DNA of 64,000 bases. Origin: Salicibibacter cibarius. Lineage in GTDB: Bacteria; Bacillota; Bacilli; Bacillales; Marinococcaceae. The notes under the pieces are model-generated. The model was not told the DNA's origin. It worked only from the letters and a program-made list of their open reading frames with translations, and ran no database searches. Position numbers and translations under genes: made by a program. Numbering within the stretch: the stretch's first letter is position 1; each line of letters begins with the position of its first letter. The stretch is taken from NCBI RefSeq assembly GCF_016495725.1, contig NZ_CP054705.1:1736001-1800000 (forward strand). Reading direction: 5' to 3'. This document shows, in pieces, positions 1-8,494 of this stretch.

Positions 1-1216
1 CGCGAATGTTATAAACTGTGAAATTTTGATAGGAAAACCGTGTATCGGTGATTAATTCCAATAAAATACTAACGTCCTCATACAGGCGGCCATCGGCAAA
101 AGAAACGACGGGGAATCCTCCTGCAGCTTTTAAATCTTTCGTACGATAAATTCTAGGTCCCAATGGGAAATGATAGGCGAGCAATTGCTGTCTCGTTCGT
201 ACGGGTCTCCCTTTTGCAATCGTTTTATATAAAATATCCCCGCCGTCACGTTGTTTCCATCTGCGAAAATTCCCATATAACAATGACACATTTTCCGGAA
301 GATGTTGAAGATTCCGCTTTATGGTAGATAACGCATCCGGGTCGAGCCAATCATCGGCATCTAATTCCATGATGAAATCCGTTTTTACATGAGCTAAAGC
401 CCTGTTCAGGGCCCTCGCTTTTCCTTCATTTTCTTTGCTAATAACTTCCATGCCGCTTATTCCATGCCATTTTTCGATTTCTGCTAAGGATTGATCGTCG
501 GATCCATCATCAATTACGAACAGTTGATCGGGTTCTGTATGTTGAAAAAACACAGAGGAAATGGCTTTCCCGACATAAGCGTCCATGTTAAAGCAAGGGA
601 TAAGGACGGATAGTGTAGGGGATTGTGGAACCGGAACGTCGGCGTTTAATTTCTGTAAAAGATGGACCTTTTCCAGCTGATCTTTGGAGCTGCCCTTTGT
701 TGGCGTCTCGACACATGTATCTTCTCTGGCAAACACGAGTTTTTCGTCGATGGTATGCAGCCAAAAAGGCAACAACGCTTCTCTGAACGGCAAATGGTGT
801 AAAGCGTAAAACCTTTTATTTTTCATCGTTTCCGTTTTAATGAAAAACGGTTCACGAATACGGATATTACGTACGTTTCGCGCATGGGTCATAACTGATT
901 GATCGTGTGTCAGATGTAAAGTGGACGGGTCGAGCGTAGGAGAGAGGAACTCCCGATCTTTGAGAACCAACACATAGGTGCTCTGTATCTTCTTGAAAGT
1001 TTCGTTTAAGGTTGTGCCCGGATCATGATCTTGAATGGTTGTTGTCCAAATACGTTTCTCAAATTCTTTTAGTGGTGGAATACTAACATTTGGCCGATGG
1101 ACGATGCCCATTGTTTTTACGCGATGTCTGATTTTTTTTAGGGAATGAACAGCTGCTTGCAACGTTTTGTCATCGGGATAGTCTAGCAATACTACCGTTA
1201 TGTCCTTCAATGTCAT
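1..1216 (-). CDS. Family 2 glycosyltransferase, C-terminus cut by window edge
   Basis: I translated this open frame by hand because it runs off the left edge; 405 codons are visible. About 200 N-terminal residues show no domain I recognise. A GT-A fold of glycosyltransferase family 2 follows: LSVLIPCFNM, then VIDDGSDDQS (nucleotide-binding acidic pair), then ELDADDWL, the DxD-like metal and sugar-nucleotide motif. The enzyme probably transfers a sugar from a nucleotide-sugar to a cell-surface or spore-surface acceptor. The start is ATG at 1216 with AAAGGGG about 6 bases upstream. Acceptor and donor cannot be told from the sequence. The unusual N-terminal extension before the GT2 domain resembles multi-domain surface-polysaccharide enzymes. 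Confidence 0.85.
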   Translation of the reverse strand, partial: MTLKDITVVLLDYPDDKTLQAAVHSLKKIRHRVKTMGIVHRPNVSIPPLKEFEKRIWTTTIQDHDPGTTLNETFKKIQSTYVLVLKDREFLSPTLDPSTLHLTHDQSVMTHARNVRNIRIREPFFIKTETMKNKRFYALHHLPFREALLPFWLHTIDEKLVFAREDTCVETPTKGSSKDQLEKVHLLQKLNADVPVPQSPTLSVLIPCFNMDAYVGKAISSVFFQHTEPDQLFVIDDGSDDQSLAEIEKWHGISGMEVISKENEGKARALNRALAHVKTDFIMELDADDWLDPDALSTIKRNLQHLPENVSLLYGNFRRWKQRDGGDILYKTIAKGRPVRTRQQLLAYHFPLGPRIYRTKDLKAAGGFPVVSFADGRLYEDVSILLELITDTRFSYQNFTVYNIR

Positions 1217-1400
1217 GGCCCCTTTATCATAGATGTCGCATCTATCGTATTCGACGGTTCAAACTATCGTGTCATCCGGGGCATTTGCTAGGTGGACAAG
1301 TGCGTCTTTTTCGATAAATAGGCCTCGGAAGTAGGGTGTATCCTATACAGAAGAATTTTTCATTAAATAATATGATTAAGAAAGCGAGAGGAGGGTTAGG

Positions 1401-1730
1401 ATGGCGAACAATGAACAGTCGGCATCACTTCGATTGATGAACCAGCTTGCCGACTTAAATACAAGTTTGATCGAACTGCGGTTATCCAGAGGAGGGAACG
1501 CCAATATGACGACAAGTTGGATTACGAATAAATTTAGAGACTCGGAGCCGAGTACGTTGAGAGAGCTGTTGTCCACGATGATAGGCGAGCAGCTTCAAGT
1601 CACAACACCGTTTGGTGATGTAAGCGGCACACTGATTTCTGTTCAAGATGATTATATTGTGATGGTAGACGACACCGGGGCTCAAGCACTTGTCCGTATC
1701 GATGCCATTGAATTTGTTAGTGAACTGTAA
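1401..1730 (+). CDS. Small DUF2642-like protein (first of a pair)
   Basis: A 109-residue soluble protein with GAGAGGAGGG upstream of its ATG. The N-terminal half is helical and rich in Leu, Arg and Asn. Residues 55-109 form a short beta-rich domain (IGEQLQVTTPFGDVSGTLIS, then a DDYIVMVDD segment and an EFV tail) that resembles the small Sm-like domains annotated as DUF2642 in Bacillus spore-associated proteins. The next gene carries a similar domain and starts 15 bases later, so the two are probably co-transcribed. Function is unknown. The family assignment is from memory of the pattern and could be wrong. Confidence 0.6.
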   Translation: MANNEQSASLRLMNQLADLNTSLIELRLSRGGNANMTTSWITNKFRDSEPSTLRELLSTMIGEQLQVTTPFGDVSGTLISVQDDYIVMVDDTGAQALVRIDAIEFVSEL

Positions 1731-1745
1731 AGGAGGAATGTTTCG

Positions 1746-1961
1746 ATGTTCGAAAATCTTTTTCGTGATGAATTAGCAAATCGCTTAGGCACAACCGTGG
1801 AAATCGCGACCGATAATAACTTGATTGAAGGCATCCTTGTGAATGTCACCGGCAATCTGGTTCTAACGGTTGATGTGAACGACGGGTATGGGACAGGAAA
1901 CCGGGTGTATCTATCTGTTGAGTCGATTAACTACGTTCGTTTTCCGGCGACAGCTGCTTAA
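1746..1961 (+). CDS. Small DUF2642-like protein (second of a pair)
   Basis: A 71-residue protein preceded by AAAGGAGGAATG. Almost the whole length is one small beta-rich domain (LGTTVEIATDNNLIEGILVN, then LVLTVDVNDG and a SINYVRF end) parallel to the C-terminal half of the preceding gene, so the pair may form hetero-oligomers. The ending SINYVRF matches DAIEFVSEL of the neighbour in position. No membrane segment or signal peptide is seen. A hairpin follows at 1987. Function unknown; a spore-coat or surface role is only a guess from relatives. Confidence 0.6.
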   Translation: MFENLFRDELANRLGTTVEIATDNNLIEGILVNVTGNLVLTVDVNDGYGTGNRVYLSVESINYVRFPATAA

Positions 1962-1986
1962 ACGAATGACAAACGAATGACGATAA

Positions 1987-2020
1987 AAGCCAGGGCGCTG
2001 CTCCGCTGTCCTGGCTTATT
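1987..2020. terminator. Hairpin after the small-gene pair
   Basis: AAGCCAGG at 1987-1994 pairs with CCTGGCTT at 2010-2017. There is no clean T run on either side, so this is a weak, possibly bidirectional terminator. Confidence 0.45.
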
Positions 2021-2107
2021 AAAAAAACTTGACTTCTCGTCAAAAATGGCGAAAGTCAAAGTCTTTACTTATGTTTTAGTCCTTTAGCTTAAACATTTTT
2101 AAAGTGT

Positions 2108-2129
2108 AAAAAAACGGGCCTTTGCCCGT
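2108..2129 (-). terminator. Rho-independent terminator of the minus-strand pair
   Basis: ACGGGC at 2114-2119 pairs with GCCCGT at 2124-2129 around a four-base loop. The A run at 2108-2114 reads as a T run on the minus strand, directly after the stop of the gene ending at 2131. Confidence 0.8.
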
Positions 2130-2130
2130 A

Positions 2131-2328
2131 TTAATTTGCAAGCATTTGCCGCATCCAATCAATGGTATGCTCCATGCGTTGCTCTCTTTCCATTTTTCTT
2201 TGTGTCAGTGATTTCCGTCGGTTGAGTAAATCGTCCATCTTAATTTCGTATACATATGGGTCAACCATGTTTCGTCGATACGCATCCTTCAAGATGCTGA
2301 TGCGCATATTGATATCCTCGATCGTCAT
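2131..2328 (-). CDS. Hypothetical 65-residue protein
   Basis: A short, charged, helical protein (MTIEDINMRISILKDAYRRN at the start, MRQMLAN at the end) with no recognised domain. The ATG at 2328 overlaps the TGA of the upstream gene as ATGA, with AAAGGTGG just before it, so translational coupling decides the start; an in-frame GTG nine bases further upstream lacks this support. It forms a two-gene operon with the membrane-anchored GAF-like protein and is followed by a good terminator. Function unknown. Confidence 0.55.
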   Translation of the reverse strand: MTIEDINMRISILKDAYRRNMVDPYVYEIKMDDLLNRRKSLTQRKMEREQRMEHTIDWMRQMLAN

Positions 2329-3119
2329 ACACGCCACCTTTGTTGTTGAGTAAATGTGGATCGAACCGCTCCATCATACATTTCCATGATCACTAGCGTT
2401 AGAAGATCTGTATACACTTGAATGATCACTCGCGATTCCTGTGCAAAGGGAGACATTGCATCCACTGTAATGATACCCCAGTTTAATATCGGTATGCAAA
2501 TTAAACTATTGTAATGACTCTTTGATTGTTCATTCGCGCTCCAGTCATCATCCTCCTGTACATCATCAATATATAAATTTTCGGACTTTCGAAAGCACCT
2601 CCCCCCGGCGGTATTATTAATGTCCAATGACCGCCCTCCATCTTTGTAGTCGTTTGGGAATTGAGCGCTCCCCGTAAAAAAATCCAATTTACCTGAGGTT
2701 GAATTATACATCCATAAGGCGCATCGGTGATTTGAACCTGGCGTGATGCTCATATTGCCGGGAATAGCATTCACAAGTTTTTTCATGAGGTTTACGGATA
2801 AATGGAACTTTGCATCGCCTTCCGATTCTTTGATATATCTTAATTCCTCGAGAAAAATACTGCACTCATTTAAGGAAGAATCATATTGTGTTTGAATATG
2901 TTCCAATGTCTTGAGTTTCGATTGTAACTGTCCGTTTGTTTCGGCTAATGTGCCAATGCGATCTTCACGGCCAACGACGTTGGCAAATTTATTCGAAATC
3001 CTCGTTACTTGGATCATTAGAACGACGCTACCAGCAATAAAAACGATACCGGCGATTGCATAAACCCAATCAGGAAAACGATCCATGGCCTCGAGAAAAA
3101 TGGTTTCCAGCGCTGTCAA
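2325..3119 (-). CDS. Membrane-anchored GAF-like sensor protein
   Basis: The product has one N-terminal transmembrane helix (VYAIAGIVFIAGSVVLMIQV), a coiled-coil stretch (about residues 40-85) and a C-terminal region of about 140 residues that looks like a GAF domain, for example CFRKSENLYIDDVQEDDDW followed by SLICIPIL. GAF domains bind small ligands or mediate dimerisation. No output domain is fused, so the partner must be separate; the 65-residue neighbour is coupled to it. Start choice: TTG at 3119 has GGGAGGGG five bases upstream; an in-frame GTG at 3158 gives 277 residues but has poorer support. Ligand and role are unknown. Confidence 0.6.
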   Translation of the reverse strand: MTALETIFLEAMDRFPDWVYAIAGIVFIAGSVVLMIQVTRISNKFANVVGREDRIGTLAETNGQLQSKLKTLEHIQTQYDSSLNECSIFLEELRYIKESEGDAKFHLSVNLMKKLVNAIPGNMSITPGSNHRCALWMYNSTSGKLDFFTGSAQFPNDYKDGGRSLDINNTAGGRCFRKSENLYIDDVQEDDDWSANEQSKSHYNSLICIPILNWGIITVDAMSPFAQESRVIIQVYTDLLTLVIMEMYDGAVRSTFTQQQRWRV

Positions 3120-3346
3120 AAAGACCCCTCCCATTTTGGTTATGGTTATATATTCCACAAAAGAGGGGAAATTCCTTTCATAGAAAATAAATCTATAACT
3201 TAGACCTATAATAGTGTAGGGCCTAAATACCCGTACAATCGTGGGGAAGTAAAATATGTAAATTTGTTTCGTTTAGCAGGACAATTAATCTTTTTTGTCA
3301 AAATAATGAATGATGGTAGAAGATAAAAGAAAGGTGGGCGTTCGTT

Positions 3347-3535
3347 GTGAGTCAGGATATGAATCTTCAGCAAATCGCGGAAAGCATCCCAAAATCATTG
3401 TTAAACGCATCCGATAAGGATGTAGAGGCGCTCCAAGGGATTATTGATCAAACCCTCGAAGTTAGAGATGCACACAAGGAACTGCAACGAATGGTGAAAG
3501 ATTACACAAGCACGAAATCGACAGTGGCACGGTGA
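3347..3535 (+). CDS. Hypothetical 62-residue protein
   Basis: A small helical, polar protein (IAESIPKSLLNASDKDVEAL) starting with GTG after AAAGGTGGGCG. It stands alone and is followed within 10 bases by a good terminator, which supports it as a real transcription unit. No family is recognised. Confidence 0.5.
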   Translation: MSQDMNLQQIAESIPKSLLNASDKDVEALQGIIDQTLEVRDAHKELQRMVKDYTSTKSTVAR

Positions 3536-3540
3536 AGTTG

Positions 3541-3567
3541 GCTGGGCGGTGAGGCGCCCGGCTTTTA
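3541..3567 (+). terminator. Rho-independent terminator
   Basis: GCTGGGCG at 3541-3548 pairs with CGCCCGGC at 3555-3562 (one G-U pair), followed by TTTT. It ends the 62-residue gene. Confidence 0.75.
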
Positions 3568-3681
3568 ATCTGGCCGAGGGATGATATAGCTACTATTGTT
3601 ACATTTATCAGTATATACATGCCATCCCCATTTTGCTATAATAAAAGAAAACACTTGATCGTTATGAAGAGAGGTGAAGCG

Positions 3682-4590
3682 GTGAAAGAAAATGAATCAA
3701 TTTCCTGGCACCCATCATTTGCGGCGGCCTTGCAATTGGAATTGCAAGCCTACGCAGATGAGTTGGATTTCAAGCAAGAATATGAGTTGACGAGCGAACC
3801 GTTGAAAGTTGACGTTCTGATTCTAAAAGATGGGGAAGCGCACATTGATAAAAATATTGGCAGAATCTTTCGTCATTACAATATTATCGAATACAAATCT
3901 CCGAAAGACTACCTCTCGATTGATGATTTTTATAAAGGGATGGCTTACGTATATCTATTTAAAAATACGGGCGCCGATGGCACGGACACCATTGATATTC
4001 GCGAGATGACGTTAACGTTGGTTAGTTTGTATAAGCCGATGAGGCTCTTGCGACATTTAAAGAAGTGGGAGAAACATGTCTATTCAGAATACGAAGGGGT
4101 ATACTATATCGAAGGGATGGACGTGCCCATCCAACTTCTTATTCAGGATGATCTGCCCAATAAGGAAAACGAACACTTAACGCTGTTGACCGATCAATTA
4201 AATGAAAAAGAGAAGTTAGCGCATACGTTGAGTAAGTATTTTCAAGACAATAAAAATAAACGCTACCTGATTATGTTGCACGCGGTTGTTCAAGCCAACC
4301 CCCAATTATTTACGGAGGTGATTGAAATGATGCAAAAACTGGAGTACGATCCGGACACGCAAAAAAAGATTGATGAAGTCGTCCGCGAATTTGAATGGGA
4401 TAAAAAATGGATGCAAGAGGGATTTGAAAAGGGAAAAGAAGAGGGAAAGGCAGAAGGAAAAGCAGAAGGTAGTGAAGAAACCAAGGAAGAAATAGCCAAA
4501 AACTTGCTTGCTAAGGGCATGAGCCCTGAACACATTTCGGAAGCAACTGAATTACCCATTGAGGCCATTAGGAAATTAAAAAGGGAATAA
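3682..4590 (+). CDS. Rpn-like PD-(D/E)XK nuclease family protein
   Basis: A 302-residue protein. The N-terminal region carries a PD-(D/E)XK-type core: an acidic VDVLILKDG strand followed by NIIEYKSP, giving the E-x-K pair of this nuclease fold. The C-terminus is a highly charged helix (KGKEEGKAEGKAEG) then a short helix-turn-helix-like end (MSPEHISEATELPIEAIRKL). This layout is typical of Rpn/transposase-31 relatives, which promote recombination, and of many Bacillus proteins of unknown role. Start: GTG at 3682 with GAGAGGTGA five bases upstream; upstream in-frame ATGs at 3664 and 3619 lack a site. It is monocistronic, ending in a strong terminator. Confidence 0.65.
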   Translation: MKENESISWHPSFAAALQLELQAYADELDFKQEYELTSEPLKVDVLILKDGEAHIDKNIGRIFRHYNIIEYKSPKDYLSIDDFYKGMAYVYLFKNTGADGTDTIDIREMTLTLVSLYKPMRLLRHLKKWEKHVYSEYEGVYYIEGMDVPIQLLIQDDLPNKENEHLTLLTDQLNEKEKLAHTLSKYFQDNKNKRYLIMLHAVVQANPQLFTEVIEMMQKLEYDPDTQKKIDEVVREFEWDKKWMQEGFEKGKEEGKAEGKAEGSEETKEEIAKNLLAKGMSPEHISEATELPIEAIRKLKRE

Positions 4591-4622
4591 AATTTCTTAT
4601 AATGACCTGCAGTAATATGACG

Positions 4623-4646
4623 GGCTTCCTTAGGAAGTCTTTTTTT
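4623..4646 (+). terminator. Rho-independent terminator
   Basis: A seven-pair stem (4623-4629 with 4633-4639) with a TTA loop is followed by seven T residues. It terminates the Rpn-like gene. Confidence 0.85.
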
Positions 4647-4647
4647 G

Positions 4648-4744
4648 GTAGGTAAGAAAGTATAAATCAAAGTATAAATCAACTTTCTTACCTACATAAG
4701 TTGGGCTAAAACTTTTCGCCATAAAAGCTTGGCGAAAAGCCAAG
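4648..4744. repeat. Inverted repeats with internal tandem duplication and rival hairpins
   Basis: A perfect 14-bp inverted repeat (4648-4661 with 4682-4695) encloses two tandem copies of a 12-mer, AGTATAAATCAA (4659-4670 and 4671-4682). Directly after it, a 10-bp stem (4712-4721 with 4730-4739) and a 6-bp stem (4728-4733 with 4739-4744) share bases and cannot form together. No gene follows immediately. Confidence 0.7.
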
Positions 4745-4771
4745 TTTTCTAATACTATATTAATTTTAGTA

Positions 4772-4803
4772 ATCAGCCGAAAGTGAAGGTTTATCAGCCA
4801 AAA
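4772..4803. repeat. Two copies of an ATCAGCC(G/A)AA intergenic motif
   Basis: ATCAGCCGAA at 4772 and ATCAGCCAAA at 4793 lie 21 bases apart. The same motif recurs three times with about the same period at 14450-14500, so this is a dispersed intergenic repeat of the genome. Confidence 0.55.
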
Positions 4804-4888
4804 AAGCAATATAAAATGCTGTCGTCCATAACCTTGTCCTCTCTTTTACGCACATACTTTTCTCTATACGAGCCCGGAAAAAGAAGGA

Positions 4889-5139
4889 ATGTCCATTGTC
4901 GCGAAATCAAAACTCAGGAAATATGATAGTGAAGAATGCAGTTTCCATTGACCCAAATCAATCCATACAAGAAGTAGCTGCATTGATGGAGCAACATGAT
5001 ATTGGCTTTTTGCCGGTGGTGCAAACGGCCAATTAGCCGGTGTAGTGGCATCGGAGACTTTGCTTTAAACGACATCCATGCGAACGAAGTGGAACAAACA
5101 CTTGCGAAATATCGGTTAGATGAATATGAACATCTTTAA
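4889..5139 (+). pseudogene. Decayed CBS-domain protein
   Basis: Translation from 4923 gives KNAVSIDPNQSIQEVAALME followed by QHDIGFLPVV, a clear CBS-domain half, then TAG. Shifting frame continues with QLAGVVAS and later ALNDIHANEVEQTLAK, ending at TAA 5139. This matches the second CBS domain of small Bacillus CBS-pair proteins of the YhcV type, which bind adenine nucleotides. At least two frame changes and a lost N-terminal domain make it non-functional. Confidence 0.7.
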
Positions 5140-5189
5140 ATATCCAGTGAAGCCGAGGTACATTACGCCCTGGTTTACGCAACTTTCAG

Positions 5190-6197
5190 CTAATCAATTA
5201 AAAAATCCCATATATGCTGCGGAAATGGAATGCCATTTTCCTTTCTGCTTTCTTCTTCCAACATCTCAGGTTCGCCGGGAACCATTACACGGCTAAATGA
5301 TTCCGTAGGTTTAGCGGCATGAATCTCTTTGATCATTTGATCCATCGTTGCCAAGAACGAATTCATAGCTACAAACTTCTCTGGATTAATGACCATAAAA
5401 AAATGGCCGAGACCCCGATATTGGTCATAGTCCCCGTACATTTTAGATATGTGGGGACCAAAAGCCGAACCTGTTAACAAGGCGGAGAAAACCTCGACGA
5501 CCATAGCAAGGCCATAACCTTTCGCTCCCCCAAACGGCGTGAGCGATGCAACTTCATTTGGGTCCGTTGTATCTATGCCTGTAGCATCGACGCCCCATCC
5601 TTCAGGTATCACCTCCCCTTTTTCCCGTGCATTCAATACCTTTCCAAGCGCAACATTGCTAGTTGCGAAGTCCAAAACGATTGGTTTTTCTTTTTTAGTC
5701 GGAAAACCGAAAGCAATAGGATTCGTTCCGAAAAATGAATCGGCGCCTCCATATGGAACAACAACTTTATCAGCATGACTCATTGCAATGCCGATAAGCT
5801 GTTCTTCCGTAGCCTGGTTTACGAAATAAGAAAGTGCACCGCAATGGCTGCTGTTTTTCACCGCGACAGCTCCTGTGCCTGATTCTTTTGCCATTGAGAT
5901 TGCCTCATCCATCGCCCGTTTGGAAATTATATGCCCAAAGCCATTGTCGCCATCATATTTGCCTGTATTACCGCTCGTTTTTTCTAAGCTGGACTGTGCT
6001 TCTATATTCAAACCGCCCGCTTTCACACGCTCGATATAATGCTCAACCCTAAGCACCCCGTGAGAATCTACCCCCCGTAAATTCGCATGAACAAGGACAT
6101 CAGCAATGATCTCTGCTTCATCCTGTCGCACTCCGTTTGCTATAAACTTTGCAATGACTTTTTCTTTGAGTTCATTATGTGTAACAGTAATGTTCAT
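5190..6197 (-). CDS. Ldh-family malate/L-lactate/ureidoglycolate-type dehydrogenase
   Basis: A 335-residue NAD(P)-dependent oxidoreductase of the Ldh_2 family (malate/L-sulfolactate/ureidoglycolate dehydrogenases). Seen are the active-site His segment NLRGVDSHGV, SSHCGALSYFV, the nucleotide-binding stretch VVPYGGADSFFGTNPIAFG and PFGGAKGYGLAM. The overall pattern is closest to ureidoglycolate dehydrogenase AllD, but 2-hydroxyacids of other kinds are equally possible. It probably oxidises a sugar-acid-derived hydroxyacid. Start: ATG 6197 with TAAGGAG seven bases upstream. It is divergent from the GntR gene across a 26-bp palindrome, so it likely belongs to the same regulon. Confidence 0.85.
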   Translation of the reverse strand: MNITVTHNELKEKVIAKFIANGVRQDEAEIIADVLVHANLRGVDSHGVLRVEHYIERVKAGGLNIEAQSSLEKTSGNTGKYDGDNGFGHIISKRAMDEAISMAKESGTGAVAVKNSSHCGALSYFVNQATEEQLIGIAMSHADKVVVPYGGADSFFGTNPIAFGFPTKKEKPIVLDFATSNVALGKVLNAREKGEVIPEGWGVDATGIDTTDPNEVASLTPFGGAKGYGLAMVVEVFSALLTGSAFGPHISKMYGDYDQYRGLGHFFMVINPEKFVAMNSFLATMDQMIKEIHAAKPTESFSRVMVPGEPEMLEEESRKENGIPFPQHIWDFLID

Positions 6198-6258
6198 TTT
6201 TTTCTCCTTAATTTTTTTGTAGTTTTTGTAGGACAACGCTTTCAATTTCTATAAAAAT

Positions 6259-6284
6259 ATACTACCATACTTGTATGGTAGTAT
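6259..6284. promoter_or_regulatory. 26-bp palindrome, probable GntR operator
   Basis: ATACTACCATAC (6259-6270) and its exact reverse complement (6273-6284) flank a TT centre. It sits between the divergent dehydrogenase (start 6197) and GntR gene (start 6318), where an autoregulator would act. The GTATGGTAGTAT half resembles operators of FadR-subfamily regulators of hexuronate genes. Confidence 0.75.
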
Positions 6285-6317
6285 GATAATATTGCAAACA
6301 CAAGGGGATGGAGCCTT

Positions 6318-6989
6318 TTGAACTCTTTATCCAAACATATTTCTACACGGGAATGGGTGTATGAATCGCTGAGAAAAGATATTATTACCCTTAAATTTAA
6401 ACCGGGATCCTCAATCTCGGAAAAAGAGATATCGGAAAAGCTTGAAGTTAGTCGTACACCGGTCAGAGAGGCTTTTCAAAAACTGGCTCAAGATTACTTG
6501 CTCGATATCCTTCCGCAAAGAGGATCATTTGTAACGTTGATTGATTCTACGCAAGTAGAAGATGCCCGTTTTATTCGTGAACATCTGGAAGTTGCCTCTG
6601 TACGGCTTGCATGTTCACATTTTGATGCTGAAGTGCTTGATCAACTTTCTATGAATTTTCGCATGCAAGAACTGTTTATGCAGGAAAAAAAATTCGATGA
6701 TCTATTTCTTCTTGATGAAGAGTTTCACGCATTAATTTCAAAAGGGTGCGGCAAAAGCCGTGTCTGGAACGTGATCTCGCAAGTTAATGTTCACTTGGAT
6801 CGGGTAAGAATGCTAAGCATGGCGGCAGAATACAACTGGAAAACAATTTTGCGACACCATGCGGACATCATGGAAGCGATTAAACAGGGTGACGCTGATG
6901 CTGCAGAGGCCATTATGCGTGAACATCTGTCGCTCGTTTCGGTTGATCAAGTAACATTAAAAGAATTATTCCCTAATTATTTCAAGTAA
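6318..6989 (+). CDS. GntR/FadR-subfamily transcriptional regulator
   Basis: A 223-residue regulator. The winged helix is at residues 10-75 (FKPGSSISEKEISEKLEVSR then TPVREAFQKL), followed by an all-helical FCD effector domain with conserved Asp/His positions (EEFHALIS, RHHADIMEAI, MREHL) that usually bind a metal and a carboxylate ligand. It most likely represses the downstream sugar-acid operon and the divergent dehydrogenase until a hexuronate or aldonate binds. The start is TTG at 6318 with GGGGATGGAG before it. The TRAP transporter follows after 21 bases. Confidence 0.88.
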   Translation: MNSLSKHISTREWVYESLRKDIITLKFKPGSSISEKEISEKLEVSRTPVREAFQKLAQDYLLDILPQRGSFVTLIDSTQVEDARFIREHLEVASVRLACSHFDAEVLDQLSMNFRMQELFMQEKKFDDLFLLDEEFHALISKGCGKSRVWNVISQVNVHLDRVRMLSMAAEYNWKTILRHHADIMEAIKQGDADAAEAIMREHLSLVSVDQVTLKELFPNYFK

Positions 6990-7010
6990 TGAACGCAGGG
7001 AGGGAAATTT

Positions 7011-8018
7011 ATGTGGAAAAAAACAAGCTTTCTGACATTATCCGCCACGCTCATTCTTTCGGGTTGTGCGGCGGGGGACCAGGACACCGAAGATGATGTA
7101 ACCCGATGGACGATGACCCACGTATCCGATCAAAGCCACCCTTGGCACGAAACCTCAGAGGTGTTTGCTGAGCTAGTGGAAGAAAAAACAAACGGACAAA
7201 TCGTGATTGATATATATCCGAACAGTCAGCTTGGGGATGAGGTTGACAGCATTAACAGCATTAAATATGGCGCTACTGATGTTACGATTACCGGTGAAAC
7301 GTTGGAAGTTTGGACGCCAAGCGCGATTTTGATGGCGACGCCCTATGCATTTGAAGATGAGGAGCATAAACAACGGGTCATTGAAGGCGAGATCGGTGAA
7401 ACGATTGAACAGGATATCATCGATGATGTCGGTTTAACGCCTTTATTTTATATGGATCGTTCTCCACGTAATTTAACGTCAAACGTTCCGATCACCCACC
7501 CTGATGATTTAAACGGATTTAATGTTCGTGTTCCGAATGTACCCCTGTTTTTGGATGCGTGGGAAGAAGCGGGTGCCAACCCGCAAGTGATCGGACTGGA
7601 TGAAACATTTACCGGTCTTCAGCAAGGGATGATCGACGGTCAGGAAAATCCGAATGATTTAACGGAGAGTAACGGGTTTTATGAAGTGCAAGACTACTTG
7701 AATCTTACTGAGCATGTCCCTTCCTGGATTTATGTTGTTGTTGGCAATGAACAACTAGAGGAACTACCGGACGATCAAAGAGATCAAGTGCTCGAAGCTG
7801 CCGAAGAAGCTGAAACGTATGCCCAAGAATTAATGGAAGAGGACGCTGAGGAAGTAGACGAGCGTTTAAAAGAAGCAGGGATTACGTTCAATGAGGTTGA
7901 CCAAGATGCCTTCCAAGAGGTAATGCTCCCGGCTATTCAGGATAATTTAGGTGAAGAGCAATACGAACTCTACTTGGAAATCATCGAAGAAGGGAATGGA
8001 GAGGAGGAAGACAGATGA
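7011..8018 (+). CDS. TRAP transporter solute-binding lipoprotein (DctP family)
   Basis: A 335-residue binding protein with a lipoprotein signal (hydrophobic helix then LILSGCAAG lipobox). The DctP fold follows: SQLGDEVDSINSIKYGATDV, then PRNLTS and FNVRVPNVPLF, which contains the Arg that clamps a ligand carboxylate, and LQQGMIDGQENPN. The protein is strongly acidic (an EEEDR tail), as expected for a halophile's exposed protein. It delivers an organic acid to the DctQM permease encoded next. Context (UxuA, UxuB, RspB-like enzyme) points to a hexonate or hexuronate such as L-gulonate, mannonate or glucuronate. Confidence 0.92.
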   Translation: MWKKTSFLTLSATLILSGCAAGDQDTEDDVTRWTMTHVSDQSHPWHETSEVFAELVEEKTNGQIVIDIYPNSQLGDEVDSINSIKYGATDVTITGETLEVWTPSAILMATPYAFEDEEHKQRVIEGEIGETIEQDIIDDVGLTPLFYMDRSPRNLTSNVPITHPDDLNGFNVRVPNVPLFLDAWEEAGANPQVIGLDETFTGLQQGMIDGQENPNDLTESNGFYEVQDYLNLTEHVPSWIYVVVGNEQLEELPDDQRDQVLEAAEEAETYAQELMEEDAEEVDERLKEAGITFNEVDQDAFQEVMLPAIQDNLGEEQYELYLEIIEEGNGEEEDR

Positions 8019-8494
8019 AAGCGGCAACGGTATTCGATAAAATCTTGAAATATATGGCAATCCTTTTATTCACGAGTTTACTCATCGTCGTAATCATTCA
8101 GATACTGGATCGCTACCTTCCTTATAGTGCAGTTTGGACGGAAGAATTATCCCGTTATTTATTTGTCTACGCGATTACGTTTGCAGCACCGCTGGCCATT
8201 CGTAAAAATGAATTTATACAAGTAGATCTGCTCATTAATGCTCTGCCGGAAAAATGGCGACGGCTGTATCAAAGCTTTATGTATCTATTAGTTGCCGCCT
8301 TTTCTGTTGCCCTATTCATTGAAGGGGTCCGTTTCTATCAGCTCGGAGGGGAATTTGTAGCCCCGGCTCTCGATATTCCGATGAGCTATGTATATGCCTC
8401 TGTTCCGCTTCTGGCTGTTTTCTTGTTCATTTACTCAATCATTTTTATCGTTGACCGGTTTACAAAGCGTATGTCAGAAGGTGATCCATCATGA
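8015..8494 (+). CDS. TRAP transporter small permease (DctQ)
   Basis: A 159-residue membrane protein with four hydrophobic helices and the DctQ signature VWTEELSRYLFVYAITFAAP. Its ATG overlaps the TGA of the binding-protein gene by four bases, and its own stop overlaps the large permease start, so the three subunits are translationally coupled. It forms the scaffold half of the sodium-driven TRAP permease in the cytoplasmic membrane. Confidence 0.92.
   Translation: MKAATVFDKILKYMAILLFTSLLIVVIIQILDRYLPYSAVWTEELSRYLFVYAITFAAPLAIRKNEFIQVDLLINALPEKWRRLYQSFMYLLVAAFSVALFIEGVRFYQLGGEFVAPALDIPMSYVYASVPLLAVFLFIYSIIFIVDRFTKRMSEGDPS

Noticed and set aside
4290-4682. Minus-strand 130-codon frame, Ser/Phe-rich
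   Set aside because: Antisense of the Glu/Lys-rich tail of the Rpn-like protein; the apparent low-complexity is a reflection of that tail.
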